A stretch of 64,000 nt of DNA from Variovorax sp. 770b2 (GTDB lineage Bacteria; Pseudomonadota; Gammaproteobacteria; Burkholderiales; Burkholderiaceae_C). A program made the position numbers and the translations under genes. Where the stretch lies: assembly GCF_900115685.1 (NCBI RefSeq), contig NZ_FOXJ01000002.1:62001-126000 (forward strand), read 5' to 3'. Shown here piece by piece: positions 8,406 to 17,087 of the stretch (the first letter of the stretch is position 1; each line of letters starts with the position of its first letter). The notes beneath the pieces are model-generated. The model was not told the DNA's origin. It ran no database searches and saw nothing but the letters and a program-made list of their open reading frames with translations.

Positions 8406-9344
8406 TCAGGCGCCCAGGCCGATGGACTGGCGAGCCACCGCGCGCAGCGCCTGGAAGCTCTGCGCAAGGGTCTTGCCGCTGGTGTCCACCGAGAGATCGG
8501 CCTTCGAATAGAAGGCGGCGCGGCCGTTCAGGATGCGGCGCAGGTCTTCCATGGCTTCCTTGCTGGCCGCCATCGGGCGGGTGTCGCCCTGCGCGGCCAC
8601 GCGGCCCATGTGCTCCTCGGGCGCGGCCTGCAGCCACACGGTGGTGCAGTGCGCGAGCAGTTCGTTGAAGGTGGCGGGGTCGGAGACGATGCCGCCCGGC
8701 GTGGCGATCACCACTTCGCTGTAGATCTGCACCGCTTCTTCGAGCGCGCGGCGCTCGTAGCGGCGGTAGGCGCTGGTGCCGTAGAGATCGTGGATCTCGC
8801 GCACGCTGCAGCCGGCCAGTTTTTCGATCTCGCGGCTCAACTCCACGAAGGGCAGGTCGAGGTCGTCGGCCAGCATCTGGCCCAGCGTCGACTTGCCCGC
8901 GCCGCGCAGTCCCACGAGGGCGATGCGGCGGTGCCGCGCCGGATCGACCGAGGCCGTGCCCAGCAGTTCGCCGAGCGCCACGCGCACGCGGCGCAGGTCG
9001 GTTTCGCTGCGGTTTTCGAGCAGTTCGCGGATCAGCAGCCACTCGGGCGAGCTGGTGGTCACGTCGCCGACCAGCTCGGCCAGCGAGCAATGCAGCGCGC
9101 CGGCCACCTGCTGCAGCACCAGGATTGATGCATTGCCGATGCCGTATTCCAGGTTGGCCAGGTGCCGCTCCGACACATCGGCCGAAATGGCCACCGCCTT
9201 GCGCGTGAGGCCGCGCTGCGCGCGCAGGTTGCGCACGCGATCGCCCAGTGCGGCCAGCAGCGGATTCTTGGCCTCCCCGGCCGGTGCGGCGTGGTTGCCG
9301 CTTTCTGGCGCGGTGGCCAGCACCGCGTCTACATGCTCGTTCAT
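8406..9344 (-). CDS. boxR: BoxR/BzdR-type benzoyl-CoA-responsive regulator (HTH + shikimate-kinase-like)
   Basis: A 312-residue two-domain regulator. Residues 34-92 form an XRE-type helix-turn-helix (LRAQRGLTRKAVAISADVS). From about residue 138 a shikimate-kinase-like domain follows, with Walker A GLRGAGKS (145-152). In BzdR and BoxR of Azoarcus this domain binds benzoyl-CoA. The start at 9344 (MNEHVDAV) is preferred over an upstream in-frame codon that would lie in the divergent promoter. The position between the two halves of the box gene set, transcribed away from the boxD side, is the usual arrangement. Aromatic biosynthesis is excluded by the HTH domain and the context. Confidence 0.93.
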   Translation of the reverse strand: MNEHVDAVLATAPESGNHAAPAGEAKNPLLAALGDRVRNLRAQRGLTRKAVAISADVSERHLANLEYGIGNASILVLQQVAGALHCSLAELVGDVTTSSPEWLLIRELLENRSETDLRRVRVALGELLGTASVDPARHRRIALVGLRGAGKSTLGQMLADDLDLPFVELSREIEKLAGCSVREIHDLYGTSAYRRYERRALEEAVQIYSEVVIATPGGIVSDPATFNELLAHCTTVWLQAAPEEHMGRVAAQGDTRPMAASKEAMEDLRRILNGRAAFYSKADLSVDTSGKTLAQSFQALRAVARQSIGLGA

Positions 9345-9507
9345 GCCATTCCTCGTTCTTGGCCGGGATTGTGCGCGCTCAGGGTAAACACCATACATGC
9401 ACTATATTGCTTGACACTCATTGTCTCGATGCTTATTGTTCGGCCACAAGCAAGATACTGCACACACGGTATTCCTGCAAGGTAGTTCCAAAGTTCGAGG
9501 CCCCACG
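9345..9507. promoter_or_regulatory. divergent promoter region between boxR and the benzoate operon
   Basis: On the + strand TTGACA (9411-9416), 17 bases and TATTGT (9434-9439) form a strong sigma70 promoter for the rightward operon. On the minus strand TATAGT (complement of 9401-9406) is a possible -10 box for boxR. TGCA motifs lie at 9398, 9459 and 9476, around and downstream of the promoters, and are candidate BoxR sites. Confidence 0.7.
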
Positions 9508-10002
9508 ATGTCCGACAGCAGCGACCCCGCCCCCGGCAAAGAAGCATTTCACCAGTTGATCGCCGGCCTGACCGCCGAGATCGCAGGCCGGCCGCTCGAC
9601 GCCCAGCTCGACCAGTGGCTCAACGCCACCCACGGCGCGGGCAGCGCGAGCTTCGAGCAGCTGCGCCAGGCCTGCATCGGTGGTGTCGCCGAAGGATGGC
9701 TCTGCGATCGCGAAGGCGGTGGCATCAGGTACGGCCGCGTGTTCAAGGCCGAAGACGCGCTGCACCGCTTCTCGGTCGATGTGGTCGACATGCAGGACAT
9801 CGCCGGCCCCCACCACACCCATCCCAATGGCGAGATCGATCTGATCATGCCGCTCGACGACAGCGCCGGCGCCACTTTCGACGGACGGCCCGCGGGCTGG
9901 TGCGTCTACGGGCCCGGCACCGCACACCGCCCGACCGTCGCGCAAGGCCGCGCGCTCGTTCTCTATCTCCTGCCCGAAGGGCAGATCAAGTTCACCCCAT
10001 GA
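9508..10002 (+). CDS. DUF4863 family protein of the box cluster
   Basis: A 164-residue protein with a cupin-like C-terminal half: GPHHTHPNGEIDLIMP (about residues 106-121), then GWCVYGPGTAHRPT and ALVLYLLPEG. These are typical of the DUF4863 family, which includes the 4-hydroxylaminobenzoate lyase PnbB. The His and Glu residues could bind a metal. It is the first gene of the operon and overlaps boxD by four bases (ATGA), so it is probably needed for benzoate use. No nitroaromatic genes are nearby, so a PnbB activity is not implied. Its role here is unknown. Confidence 0.78.
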   Translation: MSDSSDPAPGKEAFHQLIAGLTAEIAGRPLDAQLDQWLNATHGAGSASFEQLRQACIGGVAEGWLCDREGGGIRYGRVFKAEDALHRFSVDVVDMQDIAGPHHTHPNGEIDLIMPLDDSAGATFDGRPAGWCVYGPGTAHRPTVAQGRALVLYLLPEGQIKFTP

Positions 10003-11549
10003 CCGAACTCCTCGCCAACCATGTCGCCGGCCGCTGGCAAAGCGGATCGGGCGCTGGCACGCCCCTTTTCGATCCGGTGCTGGGCACCGAGCTCGCGCGC
10101 GTCGATGCCACCGGCCTCGACCTGCCTGCTGCTTTTGCCTTTGCGCGCGAACAGGGCGGCAACGCGCTGCGCGCCCTCACCTACCGCCAGCGCGCCGGGT
10201 TGCTCGCCGCGATCGTCAAGGTGCTGCAGGCGAACCGCGACGCGTATTACGAGATCGCCACCGCGAACTCCGGCACGGTGAAGAACGACTCGGCGGTCGA
10301 CATCGACGGCGCGATCTTCACGCTCGGCCAGTACGCCAGGTGGGGCGATGCGCTCGGCGACGTGCGCGCGCTGCGCGACGGCGATGCGGTCAAGCTCGCC
10401 AAGGAGCCGGTGTTCCAGTCGCAGCACCTGCAGGTGCCGACGCACGGCGTGGCGCTGTTCATCAACGCCTTCAACTTCCCGTCATGGGGCCTGTGGGAAA
10501 AGGCCGCGCCCGCGCTGCTCTCGGGCGTGCCCGTGATCGTGAAGCCCGCGACGGCCACCGCATGGCTCACGCAGCGCATGGTGAAGGACGTGGTCGATGC
10601 GGGCGTGCTGCCCGCCGGCGCGCTCTCGGTCGTCTGCGGCAGTTCGGCCGGGCTGATGGATGCGCTGCAGCCCTTCGACGTGGTCTCGTTCACCGGTTCG
10701 GCGGAGACGGCGGCGGTGATCCGCTCGCACCCCGCCGTGGCCGAGCGCTCGGTGCGCGTGAACATCGAGGCCGACAGCCTCAACAGCGCCCTGCTCCTGC
10801 CCGGTGCCGCGCCCGGCAGCGAAGCGTTCAACCTGCTCGTGCGCGAAGTGGTGCGCGAGATGACGGTCAAGTCGGGCCAGAAATGCACCGCCATCCGCCG
10901 CATCCTCGTGCCGGCCGAGGTGTACGACGCCGCGGCCGAAGCCATCGGCGCAAAGCTCGCGGGCATCACCGTCGGCAACCCGCGCAACGAGAGCGTGCGC
11001 ATGGGCTCGCTGGTGAGCCGCGCGCAACTGAACGCAGTGCGCGAAGGGCTCGACGCGCTCGCGGCGCAGACCACCGTGCTGCACGACAGCCACAACAAGC
11101 CGCTGATCGACGCCGACCCGGCCGTGGCCGCCTGCATCGGCCCGGTGCTGCTGGGCGCGCGCGACGCCGATGCGGCGCAGCTTGTGCATGACGTGGAAGT
11201 GTTCGGCCCGGTCGCCACGCTGCTGCCGTATCGCGATCTCGCCCATGGCCTTGCGTTGGCACACCGCGGGCAAGGCTCGCTCGTGACCTCTCTTTATGGC
11301 AGCGACGATGCGGCGCTCGCACAGGCAGCGCTCGCCGTCGCACCGAGCCACGGCCGCGTCCACGTGATCACGCGCGAGGTCGCGCAAGCCCACACCGGCC
11401 ACGGCAACGTCATGCCGATGTCGATGCACGGCGGCCCCGGCCGCGCGGGAGGCGGCGCCGAGTTGGGCGGCTTGCGCGCGCTCGATTTCTATCACCGCAA
11501 GAGCGCGGTGCAGGCGAGCCCCGGTGTGCTCGCCGCCCTCGGCCTTTAG
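9999..11549 (+). CDS. boxD: 3,4-dehydroadipyl-CoA semialdehyde dehydrogenase BoxD
   Basis: An aldehyde dehydrogenase of 516 residues that oxidises the ring-cleavage aldehyde from BoxC to 3,4-dehydroadipyl-CoA using NADP+. The catalytic Cys is in KSGQKCTAIRR (about residue 294) and the general-base Glu is in NIEADSLN (about residue 257). The FINAFNFPSWG segment is characteristic of the PaaZ/BoxD subgroup. The start overlaps the DUF4863 stop codon (ATGA), and the benzoate-CoA ligase starts 25 bases after its stop. It is a single ALDH domain without the C-terminal MaoC domain of PaaZ; a separate MaoC gene sits at the end of the boxCBA operon. Confidence 0.94.
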   Translation: MTELLANHVAGRWQSGSGAGTPLFDPVLGTELARVDATGLDLPAAFAFAREQGGNALRALTYRQRAGLLAAIVKVLQANRDAYYEIATANSGTVKNDSAVDIDGAIFTLGQYARWGDALGDVRALRDGDAVKLAKEPVFQSQHLQVPTHGVALFINAFNFPSWGLWEKAAPALLSGVPVIVKPATATAWLTQRMVKDVVDAGVLPAGALSVVCGSSAGLMDALQPFDVVSFTGSAETAAVIRSHPAVAERSVRVNIEADSLNSALLLPGAAPGSEAFNLLVREVVREMTVKSGQKCTAIRRILVPAEVYDAAAEAIGAKLAGITVGNPRNESVRMGSLVSRAQLNAVREGLDALAAQTTVLHDSHNKPLIDADPAVAACIGPVLLGARDADAAQLVHDVEVFGPVATLLPYRDLAHGLALAHRGQGSLVTSLYGSDDAALAQAALAVAPSHGRVHVITREVAQAHTGHGNVMPMSMHGGPGRAGGGAELGGLRALDFYHRKSAVQASPGVLAALGL

Positions 11550-11574
11550 AAGAAGGCCCCAAGGAGACAACACG

Positions 11575-13122
11575 ATGAGCCTGCCCGCACGATTCAATTT
11601 CGCCGAACACCTGTTCGCCCTCAACCGCGGCCGCGCCGAGCGCATCGCCTACATCGACGACCGCGGCACGCTGAGCTACGGCCAGCTCGAAGACCGCGCA
11701 CGCCGCCTGGCCGCCGCGCTGAAAGCCGCCGGCGTGCGGCGCGAAGAGCGCGTGCTGCTGCTGATGCTCGACAACAGCGACTGGCCCGTGAGCTTTCTGG
11801 GTTGCCTCTATGCCGGCATCGTTCCCGTCGCCGTCAACACGCTGCTCACGCCCGAGGACTACGCCTACATGCTCGACCACAGCCGCGCGCAGGCCGCGCT
11901 GGTGTCGGGCGCGCTGCTGCCCACGCTGCAGGATGCGATGGCGCGCGGCGCGCACGAGCTGCAGACGTTGATCGTCTCGCAGCCGACCGATGCACTGCCG
12001 GACAACGCGCAAACGTTCGATGCCGCGCTCGCCCGCGTCGAGCCGCTGGCCGCGCCGGTAAACACCGCCTCCGACGACCCCGGCTTCTGGCTCTATTCCT
12101 CCGGCTCCACCGGCAAGCCCAAGGGCACGGTGCACACGCACGCCAACCTCTGGTGGACGGCCGAGCTCTACGGCAAGCCGGTGCTCGCGCTGACCGAAGA
12201 CGACGTGTGCTTCTCGGCCGCCAAGATGTACTTCGCGTACGGCCTGGGCAATGCGCTGACATTCCCGCTGACGGTCGGCGCCACGGTCGTGCTGATGGCC
12301 GAGCGCCCCACGCCCGACGCCACCTTCCGCCGCTGGACCGAGCACAAGCCCACGGTCTTCTTCGGTGCGCCCACGGGCTTCGCGGGCATGCTCGCGTCGC
12401 CGAAGCTGCCGGCGCGCGATACGGTTTCCCTGCGCATGTGCTCGTCCGCCGGCGAGGCATTGCCCGGGGAGATCGCACAGCGCTTCAAGGCGCACTACGG
12501 CTGCGAGATCATCGACGGCATCGGCTCCACCGAGATGCTGCACATCTTCATCTCCAACCGCCCCGGCGACGTGCGCTACGGCACCACGGGCAAGCCGGTG
12601 GAAGGCTACGAGGTCGAGCTGCGCGGTGAAGACGGCCGGCCCGTGCCCGATGGTGAAGTGGGCGATCTCTACATCCGCGGGCCCAGCTCGGCACTGATGT
12701 ACTGGACCAACCGCGAGAAGTCACGCGACACCTTCCAGGGCGGCTGGACCAAGAGCGGCGACAAGTACACGCGCGATACCGACGGCTACTTCACCTACGC
12801 GGGCCGCAGCGACGACATGCTGAAGGTGAGCGGCATCTACGTCTCGCCGTTCGAGGTCGAGGCCACGCTGATGCAGCACCCTGCGGTGCTCGAAGCCGCG
12901 GTGATCGGCAAGGAAGACGCCGAAGGGCTCACGAAGACCAAGGCCTTCGTCGTTCTGAAGGACGGCAGCACGGCGACCGAGGAAGAGTTGAAGGCGTTCG
13001 TGAAGGAGCGCCTCGCGCCCTACAAATACCCGCGCTTCCTCGAATTCGTGAGCGAACTGCCGAAGACCGCGACCGGCAAGATCCAGCGCTTTCGCCTCCG
13101 CGAGCGCGAGAAGCAGGCGTGA
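11575..13122 (+). CDS. bclA: benzoate-CoA ligase
   Basis: A 515-residue ANL-superfamily ligase that activates benzoate with ATP and CoA, the entry step of the box pathway. It has the P-loop YSSGSTGKPKG (about residues 176-186), the GSTEMLHIF adenylate motif, the hinge YAGRSDDMLKVSG and the C-terminal Lys motif PKTATGKIQR. The whole sequence resembles BclA and BadA. AAGGAG sits 8 bases before the ATG. The TGA overlaps the GTG start of the following hydrolase. Confidence 0.95.
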   Translation: MSLPARFNFAEHLFALNRGRAERIAYIDDRGTLSYGQLEDRARRLAAALKAAGVRREERVLLLMLDNSDWPVSFLGCLYAGIVPVAVNTLLTPEDYAYMLDHSRAQAALVSGALLPTLQDAMARGAHELQTLIVSQPTDALPDNAQTFDAALARVEPLAAPVNTASDDPGFWLYSSGSTGKPKGTVHTHANLWWTAELYGKPVLALTEDDVCFSAAKMYFAYGLGNALTFPLTVGATVVLMAERPTPDATFRRWTEHKPTVFFGAPTGFAGMLASPKLPARDTVSLRMCSSAGEALPGEIAQRFKAHYGCEIIDGIGSTEMLHIFISNRPGDVRYGTTGKPVEGYEVELRGEDGRPVPDGEVGDLYIRGPSSALMYWTNREKSRDTFQGGWTKSGDKYTRDTDGYFTYAGRSDDMLKVSGIYVSPFEVEATLMQHPAVLEAAVIGKEDAEGLTKTKAFVVLKDGSTATEEELKAFVKERLAPYKYPRFLEFVSELPKTATGKIQRFRLREREKQA

Positions 13123-13937
13123 CCACAGCGATGCACACGCCCGCCTTCGCCACCATCGACTGGCGCGGCCGCACCGTGCAGATCGAGTGCGAATGGATCG
13201 CGCCCGAGCGCACCGATGCTCCGCTCATCGTCTTCCTCCACGAAGGCCTCGGCTCCGTCGCGATGTGGAAGGATTTCCCCGCGCAAGTCTGCGAAGCGGC
13301 CGGCGCACGCGGCCTTGTGTTCTCGCGCCCCGCCTACGGCCGCTCCACCCCGCGCGGCGACGACGAGATCTGGGACGTCGACTTCATGCACCGCCAGGCG
13401 CACGAAGTGCTCCCCGCCCTCTTCACCGCCCTGAAGCTCGACAACGAAAAGCCCTGGCTCTTCGGCCACAGCGACGGCGGTTCGATCTCCCTGCTCTATG
13501 CCTCGTGCTTCCCCGACCGCGTGGCCGGCCTCGTGGTGCTGGCCCCGCACATCTTCGTGGAAGACGTGACCGTCGCGAACATCGAGCTGGCCCGCACCGC
13601 CTACCTCTCGACCGACCTGCCGAAGAAGCTCGGCCGCTACCACGACAGTGCCGACTCCGCCTTCTGGGGCTGGAACCGCATCTGGCTGCACCCGCCCTTT
13701 CGTGACTGGAACATCGAGGCCGAGCTCGACACGATCCGCTGCCCCGTGCTCGCCATCCAGGGCATCGACGACGCGTACGGCACGCTCGCGCAGATCCGCG
13801 GCATCGCGGCGCGCGTCGGGGAATGCGAACTGCTGGAAATCCCTGAATGCGGGCATTCCCCGCATCGCGATCAGCCGGATCGTGTCATCGTCGCGACCGC
13901 TTCTTTCATTACCAAAAACAGGAGACAGACACCATGA
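13119..13937 (+). CDS. alpha/beta hydrolase of the benzoate operon
   Basis: A 272-residue alpha/beta-hydrolase. The nucleophile elbow is GHSDGG (Ser near residue 120), the oxyanion region is FLHEGLGS, an acid Asp is in QGIDDAYG, and the catalytic His is in ECGHSPHRD. The GTG at 13119 overlaps the ligase stop codon, and an ATG four codons downstream is an alternative start. The stop overlaps the start of the next gene (ATGA). Box clusters of other bacteria carry a putative lactone or ester hydrolase at a similar place. Hydrolysis of a side product or a benzoate ester is inferred from that. Confidence 0.88.
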   Translation: MTTAMHTPAFATIDWRGRTVQIECEWIAPERTDAPLIVFLHEGLGSVAMWKDFPAQVCEAAGARGLVFSRPAYGRSTPRGDDEIWDVDFMHRQAHEVLPALFTALKLDNEKPWLFGHSDGGSISLLYASCFPDRVAGLVVLAPHIFVEDVTVANIELARTAYLSTDLPKKLGRYHDSADSAFWGWNRIWLHPPFRDWNIEAELDTIRCPVLAIQGIDDAYGTLAQIRGIAARVGECELLEIPECGHSPHRDQPDRVIVATASFITKNRRQTP

Positions 13938-15109
13938 CGACCACCCGCACCGCGCGCCTTGCGCTCACCGCGATCGCCTTCGCCGCCCTGGCGACCGCTG
14001 CCGGCGCCCAGGGCACCGGCAAACTCAAGGTCGGCCTGATGCTGCCCTACAGCGGCACCTACACCGCGCTGGGCGTCGCCATCGAGAACGGCTTCAAGCT
14101 CTACGTAGACGAGCAAGGCGGCAAGCTCTCGGGCCGCGAGATCGAATACTTCAAGGTCGACGACGAGTCCGACCCCGCCAAGGCGACCGACAACGTCAAC
14201 AAGCTCATCAAGCGCGACAACGTCGACGTGATCGTGGGCACCGTGCACTCGGGCGTCGCGATGGCCATGGCCAAGGCCGCCAAGGAAAGCGGCACCGTGC
14301 TGATCGTGCCGAACGCCGGCGCCGACGCGGTGACCGGCCCGATGTGCGCGCCCAACATCTTCCGCAGCTCGTTCAGCAACTGGCAGCCGGCCTACGCCAT
14401 GGGCGAGGTCGCAGCCAAGCAGCAGGGCAAGAAGAAGGCGATGACCATCACCTGGAAGTACGCGGCCGGTGACGAGTCGGTCAACGGCTTCAAGGAAGGC
14501 TTCGAGAAGAACGGCGGCAAGGTCGACAAGCAGCTCACGCTGGCCTTCCCGAACGTGGAATTCCAGGCGCTCCTGACCGAGATCGCGGCGGCCAAGCCCG
14601 ATGCGGTGTACGCCTTCTTCGCGGGCGGCGGCGCTGTGAAGTTCGTCAAGGACTACCAGGCGGCGGGCCTGAACAAGACCATTCCGCTCTACGGCCCCGG
14701 CTTCTTGACCGACGGCACGCTCGACGCGCAGGGCGAATCGGCACAAGGCATGCTGACCACGCTGCACTACGCGGACGGCCTGAACACAGCGCGCGACAAC
14801 GCGTTCCGCGTGGCCTATGCCAAGTCGTTCAAGCTGCAGCCCGACGTGTATGCGGTGCAGGGCTACGACGCGGCGCAGATGCTGGGCGTGGGCCTTGCCG
14901 CCGCCAAGGGCGACATCGGCAAGAAGGCCGAGTTCACGGCCGCCATCGAGAAGGCGAAGATCGACAGCCCGCGCGGCACCTTCACGATGAGCAAGTCGCA
15001 CAACCCGGTGCAGGACATCTATCTGCGCAAGGTGGATGGCAAAGAGAACAAGCTGGTCAGCACCGCGATCAAGGGTCTCGCAGATCCGGCACGCGGCTGC
15101 CGGATGTAA
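13934..15109 (+). CDS. ABC transporter periplasmic binding protein (LivK-like), probable benzoate uptake
   Basis: A 391-residue type I periplasmic binding protein with a signal peptide ending near TAAGAQG (about residue 25). The mature protein starts KLKVGLMLPYSGTYTALG, typical of the branched-chain amino-acid/aromatic-acid binding family. The C-terminal RKVDGKENKLVSTAI is also typical. It overlaps the hydrolase by four bases and precedes genes for two permeases and two ATPases, so it is the receptor of a complete Liv-type importer. Benzoate or a related aromatic acid is inferred as the substrate from the operon. Confidence 0.92.
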   Translation: MTTTRTARLALTAIAFAALATAAGAQGTGKLKVGLMLPYSGTYTALGVAIENGFKLYVDEQGGKLSGREIEYFKVDDESDPAKATDNVNKLIKRDNVDVIVGTVHSGVAMAMAKAAKESGTVLIVPNAGADAVTGPMCAPNIFRSSFSNWQPAYAMGEVAAKQQGKKKAMTITWKYAAGDESVNGFKEGFEKNGGKVDKQLTLAFPNVEFQALLTEIAAAKPDAVYAFFAGGGAVKFVKDYQAAGLNKTIPLYGPGFLTDGTLDAQGESAQGMLTTLHYADGLNTARDNAFRVAYAKSFKLQPDVYAVQGYDAAQMLGVGLAAAKGDIGKKAEFTAAIEKAKIDSPRGTFTMSKSHNPVQDIYLRKVDGKENKLVSTAIKGLADPARGCRM

Positions 15110-15118
15110 CTGGGCTCT

Positions 15119-15205
15119 CCCCCAGGCTTCGCGCACTTCGTGTCGCTTCGCCAACCCCCTCACCGGGGGCGACACCTGCGGCCCGGCAAAGCCGGTTCCG
15201 CGGTG
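15119..15205. repeat. dispersed intergenic repeat, copy 2 (livK-livH gap)
   Basis: This is the reverse complement of the repeat at 5041-5128. The CCCCC/GGGGG hairpin (15155-15159 with 15165-15169) is kept while its loop has changed, which hints at selection on structure. It fills most of the 149-base gap between the binding-protein and first permease genes, in the same orientation relative to transcription as the boxB-boxA copy. Confidence 0.85.
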
Positions 15206-15258
15206 TCTCCCGCAGTGCGTCTCTTCCTCAACGATCCCGCCCAGAGAGAACCTCCAAC

Positions 15259-16131
15259 GTGGATTTCGGAACCTTCCTCGTCCAGTGCCTGAACTCCGTT
15301 CAGTACGGACTGCTGCTCTTCCTGGTGGCCTCGGGCCTCACGCTGATCTTCGGGATCATGGGCGTGATCAACCTCGCCCACGGCAGCTTCTACATGATCG
15401 GCGCGTACATGGCGTTCGCGCTCGCGCCGCTGTTCGGCGACCAGTTCCTGCTGATGCTGGTGGCCGGCGTGGTGCTGGCAGCCATCTTCGGCTACCTGCT
15501 CGAATGGGCCTTCTTCAGCTACCTCTACCAGCGCGACCACCTGCAGCAGGTGCTGATGACCTATGGGCTCATCCTGGTGTTCGAGGAGCTGCGCTCCATC
15601 CTCGTGGGCAACGACGTGCACGGCGTGAAGGTGCCTGCGTGGCTGGACGGCAGCTTCGCGCTGGGCAACGTCATGAGCTACCCGTGGTACCGGCTCTTCG
15701 CCTCGGCCGCGTGCATCGTGCTCGCGGTGGGGTTGTACTGGGTGGTGAACCGCACGCGCCTGGGCATGATGATCCGCGCCGGCGCGAGCAACCGCGACAT
15801 GGTGCGGGGCTTGGGGATAGACGTGAAGCGGCTCTATCGCATCGTCTTCGCGGCCGGCGTGGCGCTCGCGGCGCTGGCCGGAATGATCGCGGCGCCGATG
15901 TCCTCGGTGTATCCGAACATGGGTGCGAGCGTGCTCATCATCTGCTTCGTGCTGGTGGTGATCGGCGGCATCGGCTCGATCACCGGCGCGCTCTTGGCCT
16001 CGCTGCTGGTGGGCTTCGTCGACACCTTCGGCAAGGTGTTCTTCGCGGACCTGAGCGGCATCGGCATCTATCTCCTGATGGCCATCGTGCTGATCTGGAA
16101 GCCTGAAGGGCTGATGGGGAAGCGGTCATGA
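15259..16131 (+). CDS. branched-chain/aromatic acid ABC transporter permease (LivH-like)
   Basis: A 290-residue integral membrane protein of the LivH family with about eight hydrophobic segments. The family motif GIMGVINLAHGSFYMIGAY occurs at about residues 33-51, the coupling-loop pattern NRDMVRGLGID near 185, and GGIGSITGALLASLLVGF near 237. It starts with GTG at 15259, just after AGAGAAC. It is the first transporter gene after the repeat-filled gap and overlaps the LivM-like gene by four bases. It works with the binding protein at 13934. Confidence 0.93.
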   Translation: MDFGTFLVQCLNSVQYGLLLFLVASGLTLIFGIMGVINLAHGSFYMIGAYMAFALAPLFGDQFLLMLVAGVVLAAIFGYLLEWAFFSYLYQRDHLQQVLMTYGLILVFEELRSILVGNDVHGVKVPAWLDGSFALGNVMSYPWYRLFASAACIVLAVGLYWVVNRTRLGMMIRAGASNRDMVRGLGIDVKRLYRIVFAAGVALAALAGMIAAPMSSVYPNMGASVLIICFVLVVIGGIGSITGALLASLLVGFVDTFGKVFFADLSGIGIYLLMAIVLIWKPEGLMGKRS

Positions 16132-17087
16132 AGCCGAGCGCATTCCTCCTGCCCGTGGCCTGCGCGGTGCTCATCGGCATCGCCGGCCCGCTGATGGGCA
16201 ACTACGCCTCGGACTTCGTCGTGAAGATCATGATCCTGTCGATCTTCGCGTTGAGCCTGGAACTGCTCGTCGGCATGACCGGCCTCGTGAGCCTGGGCCA
16301 CGCGGCGTTCTATGGCATCGGCGCCTACGTGACGGTGCTCGCGTCGGGCAGCGAAGGCGGCAACTTCGCGCTGCTGCTGCCTGCGGCGATGGGTGCAGCG
16401 GCGCTCTATGCGCTCTTCGTCGGCGCTTTGAGCCTGCGCACGCGCGGCGTGTACTTCATCATGGTGACGCTGGCCTTCGCGCAGATGGCCTTCTTCGTGT
16501 TCCACGACACCAAGATCGGCGGCGGCAGCGACGGCATCTACATGTACGTGCGGCCGGCCATCGGCGCGCTCGATATGGAAAACCGCACGGTGCTTTTCTA
16601 CGTGGTGCTCGCGTCGCTCGCGTTCACCTACGGCCTCCTTGCGCTGATCCGCCGCTCGCGCTTCGGCGCCGCGCTCGCGGGCATCCGCGTGAACGAGCAG
16701 CGCATGCGCGCGGCGGGGTTCCCGGTGTACGGCTACAAGCTCGCGGCCTTCGTGCTGGCGGGGGCGCTCGCGGGCCTTGCAGGTTTCCTGCTGGCCTCGC
16801 GCGACGGCGTGGTCAACCCCGAGCTGATGGCCTGGCACAACTCGGGCGAGGTGCTGCTGATGGTGATCCTGGGCGGCCTCGGCCACCTGCGCGGCGCGGT
16901 GATCGGTGCCATTGCATTCACGCTGCTCAAGGAGATCTTCTCGACGCATGCCGTGATGGGGCCGCTCGCGGACCATTGGCAACTCACGCTGGGCATCGCG
17001 ATCATCGTGTTCGTGGCGTGGCTGCCCAAGGGGCTGATCGGGCTGGTGAAGCGCATCTCCCCCAAGGGTGAAGGAGCCGCGTCGTGA
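16128..17087 (+). CDS. branched-chain/aromatic acid ABC transporter permease (LivM-like)
   Basis: A 319-residue LivM-type permease. The family signature ELLVGMTGLVSLGHAAFYGIG occurs at about residues 45-64, the coupling loop IRVNEQRMRAAGFPVYGYK near 185-203, and VILGGLGHLRGAVIGA near 245-260. The hydrophobic profile gives about eight to ten membrane segments. The start overlaps the LivH-like gene (ATGA) and the end overlaps the ATPase start (GTGA), so the subunits are translated in step. Confidence 0.93.
   Translation: MKPSAFLLPVACAVLIGIAGPLMGNYASDFVVKIMILSIFALSLELLVGMTGLVSLGHAAFYGIGAYVTVLASGSEGGNFALLLPAAMGAAALYALFVGALSLRTRGVYFIMVTLAFAQMAFFVFHDTKIGGGSDGIYMYVRPAIGALDMENRTVLFYVVLASLAFTYGLLALIRRSRFGAALAGIRVNEQRMRAAGFPVYGYKLAAFVLAGALAGLAGFLLASRDGVVNPELMAWHNSGEVLLMVILGGLGHLRGAVIGAIAFTLLKEIFSTHAVMGPLADHWQLTLGIAIIVFVAWLPKGLIGLVKRISPKGEGAAS

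Noticed and set aside
8406..9344. Shikimate kinase for aromatic amino-acid synthesis
   Set aside because: The protein carries an N-terminal helix-turn-helix and sits in the box cluster, so it is the BoxR/BzdR-type regulator.
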